DNA of 16,512 nt from Pseudomonadota bacterium (GCA_021813195.1 JAKALI010000035.1:1-16512); one strand, 5' to 3'; positions 6,049 through 14,120 are shown, numbered from the stretch's first letter. Made by a program: numbers and translations. The notes: generated by a model from the sequence alone, not told the origin.

Positions 6049-8493
6049 CTATGGCGACGCAGTCGTGTAGCCCAGAGCGCGATAGCCCGCGCGCCGTTTC
6101 GCGGCCATCCGAGCAAGAACCGGGATAGCCTGATCGATGTAGTCCACGACCAGAACATCCTTTTTTCCGTCATGCAGGCGATGGAGCCGGCCGACATACT
6201 GCGCCAATGTACCCTTCCAGGCGATCGGCATCGTCAAAAACAATGTGTCGAGCCGAGCGTCATCAAAGCCCTCGCCAAGGTAGCGACCTGTTGCAAGGAG
6301 CAGGCGCTCGTGATCGTCTGGTACCCGCATTGCCGCGCTGGCCAGTTGCCGATTGCGTGCGGACATGCCGCCATGCAGTACGACAAGGTTTTTCACGAAA
6401 GGAGCAAATCGTTGCCGAAGATAATCAAGATGGTCTTTCCGTTCGGTTAGGACGACAGGTGAACGCTTGGCTTCGAGCGATTGCAGCACATCGTCGAAAA
6501 TAAGATCATTCCGCCCGCTGTCTCGAGTCAAAGCTGCATAGATCGCAGATATCGAGGGGCGTTCCGCCGATGCCATGGATGGCGGTAGTTCGAATGTCGT
6601 CAAGCGGTCATGCACACGGTGGCGGATGCCGCGTTCGGCAGCTTGGACTCTTGCATCGACCCGGTGGCGAATAGGGCCGCATTGCATGAAGATGATCGGA
6701 TGGTGCCCGTCCTTGCGGGCGACAGTTGCCGACAAGCCCGCGATGTATCGCGCCTTCGACCGCCGCGCGACCAGTTCGAAGCTTGCTGCGGACAGGTGAT
6801 GACATTCATCAACGATCAGATGGCCGTAATCGGCGACGATGTCGGCAACGTTCCCTTTGCGGACGAGGCTTTGGATGAGCGCGACATCGATGACTCCAGT
6901 CGGCTTTCTTTTTCCGCCACCGATAACGCCGATATGCTTCGAATCTATACTCAAGAAAGAGTGTAGGCGCTCCACCCATTGATTGAGCAGCTCCCGCCGG
7001 TGGACGAGGATAAGGGTGTTCCGGGCGCGCTTAGCGATGAGCGCCGCTGCCACAACGGTTTTGCCAAAGGCGGTTGTCGCAGCAAGTATGCCGGTGTCGT
7101 GGACGAGGAGTGCAGCGAACGCTGTCGATTGCGACGGTCGCAATTCGCCCTGGAAGGAAACGTCTGCCGGTAGCGGCATGCCGATTTCGCGGTGATCTTG
7201 CAAATCGGCAACGGCTCCGTGGCCTTTGACGAGATTCAACGTCTCGTCGAGACAACCCCGGGGCAGAGCGATGTGCTGTGGATAAAGCTCGGCGCAAGAG
7301 ATGACTCGAGGCTTTCCGAAGATCGGTAATCGCATGGCCTGCGCACGATAGAATTCCGGGTTCTGGAATGCCGCCAGGCGAATGAATTGCGTAATGAGGG
7401 CAGGCGGAAGTTCAGTCCGGTCGACGTAAACCTGGTCGGAAATCACGATCTTGATGCGTTGCGGTATCGCAGCGTCTATGGGGCGTGACGCGCTGCGGCG
7501 TGACGGCGACATCTTCCATGGCTCATCGGCATGTTCGTCATCGATCGGCAGCCGAACGCCCAAAATCCGGCCCGACAGTTCCGCTTCTTCCGCAATCCTA
7601 GCGGCCATGTCGGCGGATAATCTGGGCAGGGACGACAGATACGCCCATTGGTCGTCGTAAGGCCGCAGATCCTTGTCGACGAACACGCTGTTACCGATCT
7701 CGCGCGCTTTTCTTTGTAACGGCAGTGCAATCAGATTTCCGAAGCCACCAAGGGGCATTGTATCCTGATTGGGAAAGAGCCGGTCATAGGACGTGAAGCC
7801 GATCTCGGGGCGGTTTTCCATCGTCTCTGTGATTAGAGCAGAACCCAGCTGCCTGGCAGTCCTTGCCGGAATGGGCTCGGAGAAGAATATCCAAACGTGG
7901 CCACCGTTCCCCGATCTCGATCGTTCCAAGGCTGCGGCGATTCCTCTCGCTTGGCAGGTGCCGCGGAGTGCGCTGGCGTCATCCGCCCAGCTTTCCTTGT
8001 CGAAATCCGCGGCAAGAAACCAGCACGTCTCGTCCTGGAGCAATGGGTAAACCCCGGCGACAAAGTCACCGGAGCGGGCATCGCCACCGCGCAGGTGCTT
8101 TTCGATAACGTCTTCGGTGGGCGGGATGAATGCCTGGTGTGGGCATTCTCCACATTTTACCGTCGGCTTGTCGCAAATCCCCTTCGCCCACTCGTTGGAA
8201 CAGGCCGGCGAATAGCCTGAACGCCGGGTCTTTCGGTTTTCCCATCGAACTGGAAAGACATCGGGGCGTCCGGCAAACAAACGGCGGAATAACGCTATTT
8301 TCTCGGCTGACGGCGAATTATTGGTGACAGGAGCATCGACATCGGAATATCGCTCGGAGCGACGGCTATCAGATGCCGGCTTTTGCTCAAATGTTTCCAG
8401 CTCACGCGCGAGCCTCGCGCGCTCGGCATCCAGACCAGCCAGCCGCCGCCGAATGCGGGCAATTTCCGCCGAAATTTTATTCTCGTCCGCCAA
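6049..8493 (-). CDS. AEP primase-helicase fusion (TOTE conflict-system type)
   Basis: This 814-residue protein has a coiled coil at about 1-38 and an archaeo-eukaryotic primase domain at about 65-260. The primase part has a zinc-like cluster C98, C107, C114, C117, the acidic motif ADFD (D163, D165), the histidine motif SGNGGHVWIFF (H199), and LFPNQD (239-244). A superfamily 2 helicase follows: a Q-like RPSQ (452-455), Walker A TTAFGKT (473-479), DECH (562-565), SAT (588-590) and QYVGRLHR (765-772). Primase plus helicase of this kind is described from TOTE conflict systems and is thought to act on invading nucleic acid. All catalytic motifs look intact. The only in-frame start is TTG 8493, since a TGA lies 10 codons upstream. 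ATG 8517-8519 would be in frame if the T-run at the start had one more T. HigBA lies upstream and a small HTH gene downstream, all on the same strand. Confidence 0.85.
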   Translation of the reverse strand: MADENKISAEIARIRRRLAGLDAERARLARELETFEQKPASDSRRSERYSDVDAPVTNNSPSAEKIALFRRLFAGRPDVFPVRWENRKTRRSGYSPACSNEWAKGICDKPTVKCGECPHQAFIPPTEDVIEKHLRGGDARSGDFVAGVYPLLQDETCWFLAADFDKESWADDASALRGTCQARGIAAALERSRSGNGGHVWIFFSEPIPARTARQLGSALITETMENRPEIGFTSYDRLFPNQDTMPLGGFGNLIALPLQRKAREIGNSVFVDKDLRPYDDQWAYLSSLPRLSADMAARIAEEAELSGRILGVRLPIDDEHADEPWKMSPSRRSASRPIDAAIPQRIKIVISDQVYVDRTELPPALITQFIRLAAFQNPEFYRAQAMRLPIFGKPRVISCAELYPQHIALPRGCLDETLNLVKGHGAVADLQDHREIGMPLPADVSFQGELRPSQSTAFAALLVHDTGILAATTAFGKTVVAAALIAKRARNTLILVHRRELLNQWVERLHSFLSIDSKHIGVIGGGKRKPTGVIDVALIQSLVRKGNVADIVADYGHLIVDECHHLSAASFELVARRSKARYIAGLSATVARKDGHHPIIFMQCGPIRHRVDARVQAAERGIRHRVHDRLTTFELPPSMASAERPSISAIYAALTRDSGRNDLIFDDVLQSLEAKRSPVVLTERKDHLDYLRQRFAPFVKNLVVLHGGMSARNRQLASAAMRVPDDHERLLLATGRYLGEGFDDARLDTLFLTMPIAWKGTLAQYVGRLHRLHDGKKDVLVVDYIDQAIPVLARMAAKRRAGYRALGYTTASP

Positions 8494-8569
8494 AGTCGCA
8501 GCTCGCGCCCGGGGGGCATCTCATGGTTCAACATAGACCAAAGGCGGCACGGGCTTAAGGTGCACAACT

Positions 8570-8959
8570 TTAGGCGCGTCTCGCCATTTTGCGTCCGTCT
8601 TCACGCACCGCACGATGCGCACGGTGTGCGGCCCCGGCCGGTTCCACGACGTCGCCCAATCCGCTCAGGTGCAAAGGCGGCTGGTTAGGAAAGCGAACAA
8701 CCAGTTGGAGATCGCCGCCCACGGCCGCGACATAGTTTCGTAAGGTCGAAAGATACATGTCGGCCTGCTTTTCGATCTTGGAGACAGAGGGTTGGCTGAT
8801 CCTGAGCGAGGTGGCGATGTCGACCTGAGCCTTTCCGGCAGCCTTGCGCAACGCGGCCAGACACTCCACCTCCTTGCGGAGCTCCTGATAGCGCGTATCG
8901 ATTCTGTCGCGGCGCGCTTTCGGCAGGGCCGCCAGAACCTCGTCCAATGTCTTTGCCAT
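8570..8959 (-). CDS. higA: XRE-family antitoxin (HigA-like)
   Basis: This 129-residue product has a helical N-terminus (TLDEVLAALPKARRDRIDTR), then a Cro/C1-type helix-turn-helix at about 38-90 with AQVDIATSLRISQPSVSKIE as its recognition region, and LRNYVAAVGGDLQLVVRF after it. That is the arrangement of HigA-type antitoxins that both neutralise the RelE-like partner and repress the operon. The start lies 1 base after the toxin stop, the toxin-first order typical of HigBA. The last 25 residues are basic and alanine-rich. The AEP-helicase gene starts 76 bases further on the same strand, so read-through transcription is likely. Confidence 0.85.
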   Translation of the reverse strand: MAKTLDEVLAALPKARRDRIDTRYQELRKEVECLAALRKAAGKAQVDIATSLRISQPSVSKIEKQADMYLSTLRNYVAAVGGDLQLVVRFPNQPPLHLSGLGDVVEPAGAAHRAHRAVREDGRKMARRA

Positions 8960-8960
8960 C

Positions 8961-9275
8961 CTATTTGCCCTTCTTCACCGGCTTCGCGGTCTGCAATTGA
9001 TCCAGATGCTGGCGATAGCGTTCATCGGCTTTCTTGATGAGACGCTTGTAGAATTTCGCTTCGCTGACACCCGACTTGTCGCCTGCGATCAGCAATATCC
9101 CGTCCCGCTTCGGATCGAAGGCAAAGGCCACCCGCCATACACCGTCGTCTGCCACGAAACGCAGCTCCTTCATGTTGGCGAAGTCCGATCCGTTGAGCGT
9201 GTCGGCATGCGGCCGCCCGAGTTGCGGTCCAAAATCGCCAAGCAGTTTGGCGACGGCCAAAAGCTCCTCCTGCAC
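8961..9275 (-). CDS. higB: RelE/HigB-like toxin, start region disrupted
   Basis: The frame from GTG 9275 encodes GDFGPQLGRPHADTLNGSDF, then ANMKELRFVADDGVWRVAFA, FDPKRDGILLIAGDKSGVSE and FYKRLIKKADERYRQHLDQL. This is a phage-Gp49/HigB-type RelE-superfamily mRNA interferase. The family N-terminus is encoded just upstream (FIRFHEAFEDEFDDLSEA), but no usable start precedes it. ATG 9336-9338 is in frame yet is followed by GTA and then TGA (9330-9332). ATG 9331-9333 is out of frame by one base; removing one C would give MIIRFHEAFEDEF. Starting at GTG 9275 would lose the first strand and helix of the fold. The toxin is therefore probably inactive, or there is a base-calling error. The downstream antitoxin is intact. 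Confidence 0.75.
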   Translation of the reverse strand: MQEELLAVAKLLGDFGPQLGRPHADTLNGSDFANMKELRFVADDGVWRVAFAFDPKRDGILLIAGDKSGVSEAKFYKRLIKKADERYRQHLDQLQTAKPVKKGK

Positions 9276-9352
9276 GGCTTCGCTGAGATCGTCGAATTCG
9301 TCCTCGAACGCTTCGTGAAAGCGGATGAATCATACCATATTATAACTTATTA

Positions 9353-9382
9353 ATTATATAGCTCTTAACGCATATTGGTCAA
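9353..9382 (-). promoter_or_regulatory. promoter of the higBA operon
   Basis: Read on the minus strand, TTGACC (9382-9377) is followed after 18 bases by a perfect TATAAT (9358-9353). That would place the transcript start near 9346, just ahead of ATG 9338. A second TATAAT lies at 9344-9339. The AT-rich segment 9338-9360 (TATAACTTATTAATTATATA) is strikingly different from the GC-rich surroundings and partly self-complementary, as expected for a HigA-type operator. Confidence 0.6.
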
Positions 9383-9573
9383 GTGCCGTGTCGGCCTGCT
9401 TCATTTTGACGTGATTTCGCAGGTTCCCGGGGCATCGTCAGGGGGTACCAATCCAGTGCGGCCACAAACAGTACGGCTGAACGGCTGCAGCCAACCGTCT
9501 CGACGAGCGTCTCGATCTGGGCGCCCCAAACATCGTTCCGATACCAGCGGGCGCATCGGACGGGCCGCCGATC

Positions 9574-11352
9574 TCAGCCGGCCAAAACGGTGTTGGGCTC
9601 GAATAGGGCGCCGGCGGCCTTGCCGGCAGCGTAGGCCCCGCCGTGAACAAAGCGCCGCGCCGTCGTCGCGCGGGTGGTGAAGTTGAGGCCCAGCCTGGCG
9701 ATTTCCTCATCTACAACCGCATGTTTGGCAGCCACCAGATCGAAGCCGGTGCTCTTGGGCGCGGAGCCCTGACGGGCGGTCTTCAGCGCCGCGAGCTTGC
9801 CGGCGATGCCGGTGGCCAAGCCCACCTGGAACGAATTGAGGGCCACGCGGCGGTCGCCACCGCGCAGCGTCCGGTAGATTTCGCCATGCCGGAAGACCGC
9901 GCTTTCGGTCTCGAATGTGACTTCGATCAGGTCGTGAAGAAAATGCGCCGCCTCGACGTCGGCCTTCAGGCCGAAGAAGACGTAACGCAGCGTGCCACTG
10001 TCGGTCTCTTCCGACCAGACCCGGCAATCGCAGAACCGGGCAAGGGGCTGCATGCAGGAATCGACCGGCGCGCGGCGCTTGCGGCCTGTGGTGACGCCCA
10101 CCCCCTGACAATCGGAGCTGCGGACCGAGACCGCGTCCAAGGTCAGGTCGTGCCGATCCAGCAGTTCAGCGACCTTGGCGGCGGCAGTCATGGCTTCCTC
10201 TTCCGTGCAGCCGCGATCGATAGTCTTGGCCCGCAGCGCCTGAATACGCTGGATCACCCGCTCGATGTCCGTCGCCGCGGAGGTGCTGGCGGCGGTCCCC
10301 GCCGACGCCGAAAGAGTCCAGCGTGTCCGCAGCCGCTGGAACAGATCGCGCGCGCTCGTCTCCATGGCGCCTTGTGCGACATAGCTTGCAATGGCAGCGT
10401 CGGCGGCGTCGAGCGCGTCGGCCTGGCCGCCCACGCCGGCTCGGGCGCGCTGGGCGATCGTTTCCATCTGCAAGCCGGCGATCCGTTCAAAGGCTGCCTT
10501 CAGCCCCGCCGGCGCGTCAGCTCCCGCCTGGCCGTAAAGCCCGCAGGCGTCGATCAGATTGTCCACGGACGCCAGCTGCCGGGCCTCAAGGACGAGATCG
10601 TCCGTCTCCTCCGCCCGGCCGGAGCCGATCCAGCGAAGCGCCAGATGCTCGACTTCGGTCAGATGATCTTCAAGCTCCCGGATAGCCTCCACGAACATCG
10701 CCTTGTCCAGTTCGACGAGACGTTGCGGGATTGGCAGGAAGCCATGCCGGGCCACATCCCGATAAAGGTTGGCGGCACAGCGATGGCCGAGAGGGCGACC
10801 GGGACGGGCGAACTTCATCGCCCCAGCGAGTGTCGCCGCGTCCAGCGCGAACAGCGGGGAGATGAGGACATGGCGCCCGCTGGCCAGCGGGCAAAGCCGC
10901 ATGGCCGTCGACAGACCGGCCGCCTCAGGAGCTATGCGCGCATCCAGTAGCCGAAGACTTTCCCCGGTGACGAGATCCGTCATCTGCACGACATTCGGTC
11001 CCTCCCGGCCAACGATTCTGACCAGCCGAAATTGCGCGGCGCCCAGCGCGTCCAGCGCCCGGCGTTCCACCGGTGTTTCCGGCCGGGTCTTGTTCAGCAG
11101 GCGGTCGACTGCGGTCCGGCCGCTGGCCGATGGCGTGAAGAGTTCCAGATCGGCGGCCATGGTCATGAGACAAATCTGGGCGTCTTCGCCTTCGGGCGGC
11201 TCGACATGTCCCATCAGCCAGCGCCGCAAGGTCTTGTGCACCACGCCGTTGGGCGCATAGCGTTCGATCATGTCATCGACATGCTGGCCGATCGCCTCAA
11301 GGATCTCATAATCGGCGTCGATGTGGTCGATAGCTGCGTGCTGGGGCCTCAT
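9574..11352 (-). CDS. DUF2786-domain protein with a large N-terminal extension
   Basis: I choose ATG 11352 because GAGGAG (11360-11365) lies 7 bases upstream; the frame stays open another 35 codons. The 592-residue product has three parts. Residues 1-320 include a beta-rich stretch (RLVRIVGREGPNVVQMTDLV, then TGESLRLLDARIAPEA) reminiscent of domains next to SEC-C proteins, and long helices. DUF2786 follows at about 363-410 (VIQRIQALRAKTIDRGCTEE, then AAAKVAELLDRHDL). The companion C-terminal DUF7168-like part spans about 430-560 (FCDCRVW, RYVFFGLKADVEAAHFLHDL). Such proteins are common on phages, plasmids and islands, and their biochemical role is unknown. The gene is separated from higB by about 300 bases and reads in the same direction. 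Confidence 0.75.
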   Translation of the reverse strand: MRPQHAAIDHIDADYEILEAIGQHVDDMIERYAPNGVVHKTLRRWLMGHVEPPEGEDAQICLMTMAADLELFTPSASGRTAVDRLLNKTRPETPVERRALDALGAAQFRLVRIVGREGPNVVQMTDLVTGESLRLLDARIAPEAAGLSTAMRLCPLASGRHVLISPLFALDAATLAGAMKFARPGRPLGHRCAANLYRDVARHGFLPIPQRLVELDKAMFVEAIRELEDHLTEVEHLALRWIGSGRAEETDDLVLEARQLASVDNLIDACGLYGQAGADAPAGLKAAFERIAGLQMETIAQRARAGVGGQADALDAADAAIASYVAQGAMETSARDLFQRLRTRWTLSASAGTAASTSAATDIERVIQRIQALRAKTIDRGCTEEEAMTAAAKVAELLDRHDLTLDAVSVRSSDCQGVGVTTGRKRRAPVDSCMQPLARFCDCRVWSEETDSGTLRYVFFGLKADVEAAHFLHDLIEVTFETESAVFRHGEIYRTLRGGDRRVALNSFQVGLATGIAGKLAALKTARQGSAPKSTGFDLVAAKHAVVDEEIARLGLNFTTRATTARRFVHGGAYAAGKAAGALFEPNTVLAG

Positions 11353-11736
11353 GAGGCGGCTCCTCGTCCGCAAGGATTGGTGTGTCCAACGGCGAGATTG
11401 GACCATGATTCTCGGTTCTCGCGGAAGCACGCGGGCGTGAGTTGGCTGCGCCGTCATAACGGCGTCAAGATACGAGCCGCCGAAGCCACATTATTTCCGT
11501 GTAACAGCTCTGCGCAACATTCGATGGGTCAGATTTTCCAGAGCAGTTCGAGACGGCGCTGTGCCCATCGGATACCAGTAACCCGCGTCACAGCATCTGC
11601 CGGCATCACAATTCTCTGCACGGATTTTGCACGGATTTAGATGGATGTTCTTTCCTCGTTCTACCCGTAAATTCCCAATCCGTTCGCGTGCGGAACGAAG
11701 CGCGATCAGATAATAGTAGGAATTTCAGCTAGTTAG
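11353..11736. other. non-coding stretch between the DUF2786 gene and the tRNA fragment
   Basis: No gene is supported in these 384 bases. They contain the ribosome binding site and presumably the promoter of the DUF2786 gene near 11360-11450, and the 11-bp tandem repeat at 11617-11638. Open frames crossing it are shadows without recognisable domains. If the tRNA fragment is an attachment-site scar, this stretch is the sequence just 3' of the tRNA. Confidence 0.4.
11617..11638. repeat. two-copy 11-bp tandem repeat
   Basis: TGCACGGATTT occurs twice in exact head-to-tail copies (11617-11627 and 11628-11638), one helical turn apart. It lies about 100 bases from the 3' end of the tRNA fragment. 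Such spacing is seen for protein-binding repeats, but no partner protein can be named. Confidence 0.5.
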
Positions 11737-11789
11737 TGGTGGGCGCGACAGGGATTGAACCTGTGACCCCTCCCGTGTGAAGGGAGTGC
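11737..11789 (-). tRNA. 3' fragment of tRNA-Val(CAC), probable att site
   Basis: Read on the minus strand there is a complete anticodon arm (stem CTCCC/GGGAG, 11770-11786, loop TTCACAC with anticodon CAC), a variable loop, a T arm (ACAGG TTCAATC CCTGT), the acceptor strand CGCGCCC and encoded ACCA (11737-11740). The 5' half is not a tRNA. The D-arm region is a GC hairpin, and the bases where GGGCGCG should stand (near 11801-11807) read CTGCTGG and cannot pair. The gene is therefore a 3' half only, as left when a site-specific integrase uses a tRNA gene. The intact tRNA would lie at the other end of the element, outside this window. It cannot be a working tRNA. Confidence 0.8.
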
Positions 11790-11965
11790 CCCTCCGGGGC
11801 TACCAGCAGTAGGCCGCACGGGAGATTTCGGAGCAGCCTCCAAAGCTGATTTCGATCGGGTTCCAAGTCACATGGTCGGGCCAACGTCCCCAAGGATCAG
11901 GTGAAACCTGCAGATAGACGCGTGGAAACGAAGCGAACAGTCAAGCCGTAAGCGCTCTCCTCCAA

Positions 11966-13171
11966 CTAATCTGGCACGCTCTTCATAGGATCGCGTGCCA
12001 TCACAGACATATTGAGGTTGGCTATATCGGCCTTATTTCTCTTCGCCCAGTCCATCAAATTTTGTGGCCGATAATCGTTATCGTCCCGCCAACGCTGAAA
12101 GACTGAGGCATCTATCGTTTCATTTACATTTTCATCTGTCGCGTCAGCTGTAGCAACCGGTGCCGCACCAATGGGTCGGTAGTAGGGGCGACTAACAATG
12201 CGATAAAGCCCATACCCAAACTGACCATATGAATCGATGATGGGGGATCGGTCCACGTCGCCATCTATCGAAATATTGCTTCTAAATGAAAGACCCAACA
12301 ACGACGATTTGCTCATCATCCAACGCAGTGGCTTTTGCGCCAGCAAATCGTTTTGATACCCACCTCCGACATTTGCATGGGCACCCGCGAACCATCGCTG
12401 TTCCACACTTGTAAGTGGCCGTGCCGGCGCATTCTTATCGCCGGCGGCAGTATGCGTTTTCTTGCTCCAAAGGGTCGGACAGAACGCTGCGCGGTGTTCG
12501 TCTACGGCCACCGCATGAAATCCATGTTCGATCGAAAGCCGCAGGCCTGTGTGTAACCAGCCAAAAGTTGAGCGACTGATATTTCGGATGTTGAGGAATG
12601 GAATACCGAGGGCGCCTACAGTGTCCCAAACCCCAACCATCTTTATTGGCACTCGCATCGAGTATTTTAGCATCCACTTTTCTTCAAGCGTTAGAGTCGG
12701 AGAGTTTGAGCTCTGCAAATCCGCGTGCAACTTCCAGATTGTTCGCTCTTCAGCGCCCTTATGATAGCGACTATAAAGCTGCTTAACGCCAAGCGCTGCG
12801 CCAGGGATTAACAATCCGCATTTTGCAATAAACCCCGCAAGACTTCTCGCGGTGAATGCGCCTCGGCTGAAACCGAAGATGAAAACCTCATCTCCTTCAT
12901 CATAGTGATCAATTAGCCATTCATACGCTTGAACAATTTCGTGGTCCAAGCCGTACCCAAATGCGCCGCCCGTGAACTCTTCGCCGCGACTTGTTCCAAC
13001 CCCAACGCTATAATACGCTAGTTGTAGAAGTTCGTCAGAGGATCGCGGGGCGCACAGCGACTTCATTCGCCACACGTTCGTATTATCATCGGCGACGTTC
13101 CACGTGCCGTCCAAAAAAATCGCAATGCGTTTCTTTGGAGGTTTCGAGGCTACGAGAGAGGAATTGGTCAT
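11966..13171 (-). CDS. DUF2235 alpha/beta-hydrolase (Tle1-like)
   Basis: This 401-residue product begins with RIAIFLDGTWN (D21), has the nucleophile elbow GFSRG (100-104, S102), GVWDTVG (180-186, D183) and WFAGAHANVGGGY (260-272, H265). These give the Ser-Asp-His triad and order of DUF2235, the family that includes the Tle1 type VI secretion phospholipase effectors. The length is near that of the bare catalytic domain, without the extra domains of larger effectors. There is no signal peptide or membrane segment. No VgrG, PAAR, chaperone or immunity gene is nearby, so a secreted toxin role is not supported by context. The base composition is visibly less GC-rich than its neighbours, a sign of separate acquisition. 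GAGG lies ahead of ATG 13171. Confidence 0.88.
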   Translation of the reverse strand: MTNSSLVASKPPKKRIAIFLDGTWNVADDNTNVWRMKSLCAPRSSDELLQLAYYSVGVGTSRGEEFTGGAFGYGLDHEIVQAYEWLIDHYDEGDEVFIFGFSRGAFTARSLAGFIAKCGLLIPGAALGVKQLYSRYHKGAEERTIWKLHADLQSSNSPTLTLEEKWMLKYSMRVPIKMVGVWDTVGALGIPFLNIRNISRSTFGWLHTGLRLSIEHGFHAVAVDEHRAAFCPTLWSKKTHTAAGDKNAPARPLTSVEQRWFAGAHANVGGGYQNDLLAQKPLRWMMSKSSLLGLSFRSNISIDGDVDRSPIIDSYGQFGYGLYRIVSRPYYRPIGAAPVATADATDENVNETIDASVFQRWRDDNDYRPQNLMDWAKRNKADIANLNMSVMARDPMKSVPD

Positions 13172-13283
13172 ACTATCTTACCTCATCGTCAATGCGCGCG
13201 TTTGGCCGGCCCTGATCATGAATCAAATGCTACGGAAGCGGAAAAAATCAAGTTGTGGGTGGGCGCGGAAATCCGCTTTGCGC

Positions 13284-13826
13284 CTAGATCAAGACAAAGC
13301 AGCTGACCGTCAGAATGCTATCAATAGTTGCCTCGTCTGGGCCGAGAGGCAGATAGACACTTTCTTCAGCGATATACGAACGCCGCCGAGACAATAGGCC
13401 ACGAACGGCAACGGGGGCACGTCTCTTGACGACCAGTTGGCAAATCCCGCGTACATGATCCCCGATTCCCTCTTCGATTGCGTTTAAGGCCGCCGTATCC
13501 AGTCCAATAAAGGACTGCCCCCAAGCCTCAACGGTAGCGTCCCCAGCTACACGGTATTTGAACTCCCCTTCCTCGCCGAAAATCCGCAAGAGGCAGACGT
13601 TGCGCAAGAATGGCGCTAGCAGCCGGGGCGACACATCCGAGCGCGCGGGGTACGCGCGGTCTTTGGCCTGCGTCTGCCAAGTGTCGATTGCCGTGCGAAG
13701 CAGCGCGCTAGAGATTCGCGTTAGTGAGATCTCTTGCACGGCTACATGTGGGGCTTGACGACGACCGGGGATACTTGGACCCAAGCCGGACGGCCGATTC
13801 TCATCGCCTATTGCGTCGCGATACAT
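13284..13826 (-). CDS. PAS_5-domain protein
   Basis: This 180-residue protein carries one PAS_5 domain: IDTWQTQAKDRAYPARSDVS, then LLAPFLRNVCLLRIFGEEGE, FKYRVAGDATVEAWGQSFIG and SVYLPLGPDEATIDSILTVS. PAS_5 proteins in alphaproteobacteria are short, stand-alone proteins with a predicted sensory PAS fold. No ligand or output is known. No output domain is fused here. ATG 13826 lacks a good ribosome binding site; GTG 13739 is an alternative that would remove a proline- and glycine-rich leader of about 29 residues. A broken relative lies at 1030-1411. The 294 bases upstream contain no gene; they hold an AT-rich stretch (13940-13980) that could carry the promoter. Confidence 0.8.
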   Translation of the reverse strand: MYRDAIGDENRPSGLGPSIPGRRQAPHVAVQEISLTRISSALLRTAIDTWQTQAKDRAYPARSDVSPRLLAPFLRNVCLLRIFGEEGEFKYRVAGDATVEAWGQSFIGLDTAALNAIEEGIGDHVRGICQLVVKRRAPVAVRGLLSRRRSYIAEESVYLPLGPDEATIDSILTVSCFVLI

Positions 13827-14120
13827 ACTCTGAACTTGGCCCTGATATTCCTATATTGCTCGCCCCACGATACGCACAAGGGCGGGCGCGGGATGTAGCC
13901 CACGCCCAAGCGCCGTGTTCCTCAAATGGAACGCGAATTACATGTCACTAAAATATACTAATGTAATCAATTGGTTGAATGGAAGGTCGTTTGGCCGACG
14001 GGTTGCCGTCAATGCGACTTGAGATGGCAAATTGACGCTGCCCAGGAACCGCATGGAGCATTGAGATTGCCCTAGGGGCGCTCAGTTGGACCGCCAGTAG
14101 CCGTACTTGGGGGGAGCAAT

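Noticed and set aside
9379..9572. About 63 sense codons that follow the DUF2786 stop in the same frame (includes WYRNDVWGAQIETLVETV)
   Set aside because: It looks protein-like, but there is no start codon and no family is recognised. It could be a remnant or chance in GC-rich DNA. Readthrough of the TGA is not supported.
9643..10950. Long plus-strand open frame of 435 codons
   Set aside because: It is the antisense shadow of the DUF2786 gene: arginine- and glycine-rich with no domain, while the minus strand shows a recognisable family and a good ribosome binding site.
11737..11810. Complete functional tRNA-Val
   Set aside because: The 5' acceptor strand does not pair with CGCGCCC and the D arm is abnormal, so only the 3' part is tRNA-derived.
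13880..13910. GC-rich imperfect stem (GGGCGGGCGCGGG / GCCCACGCCC) as a terminator
   Set aside because: The pairing is imperfect, no T-run follows, and it lies upstream of the PAS_5 gene rather than after a gene end.
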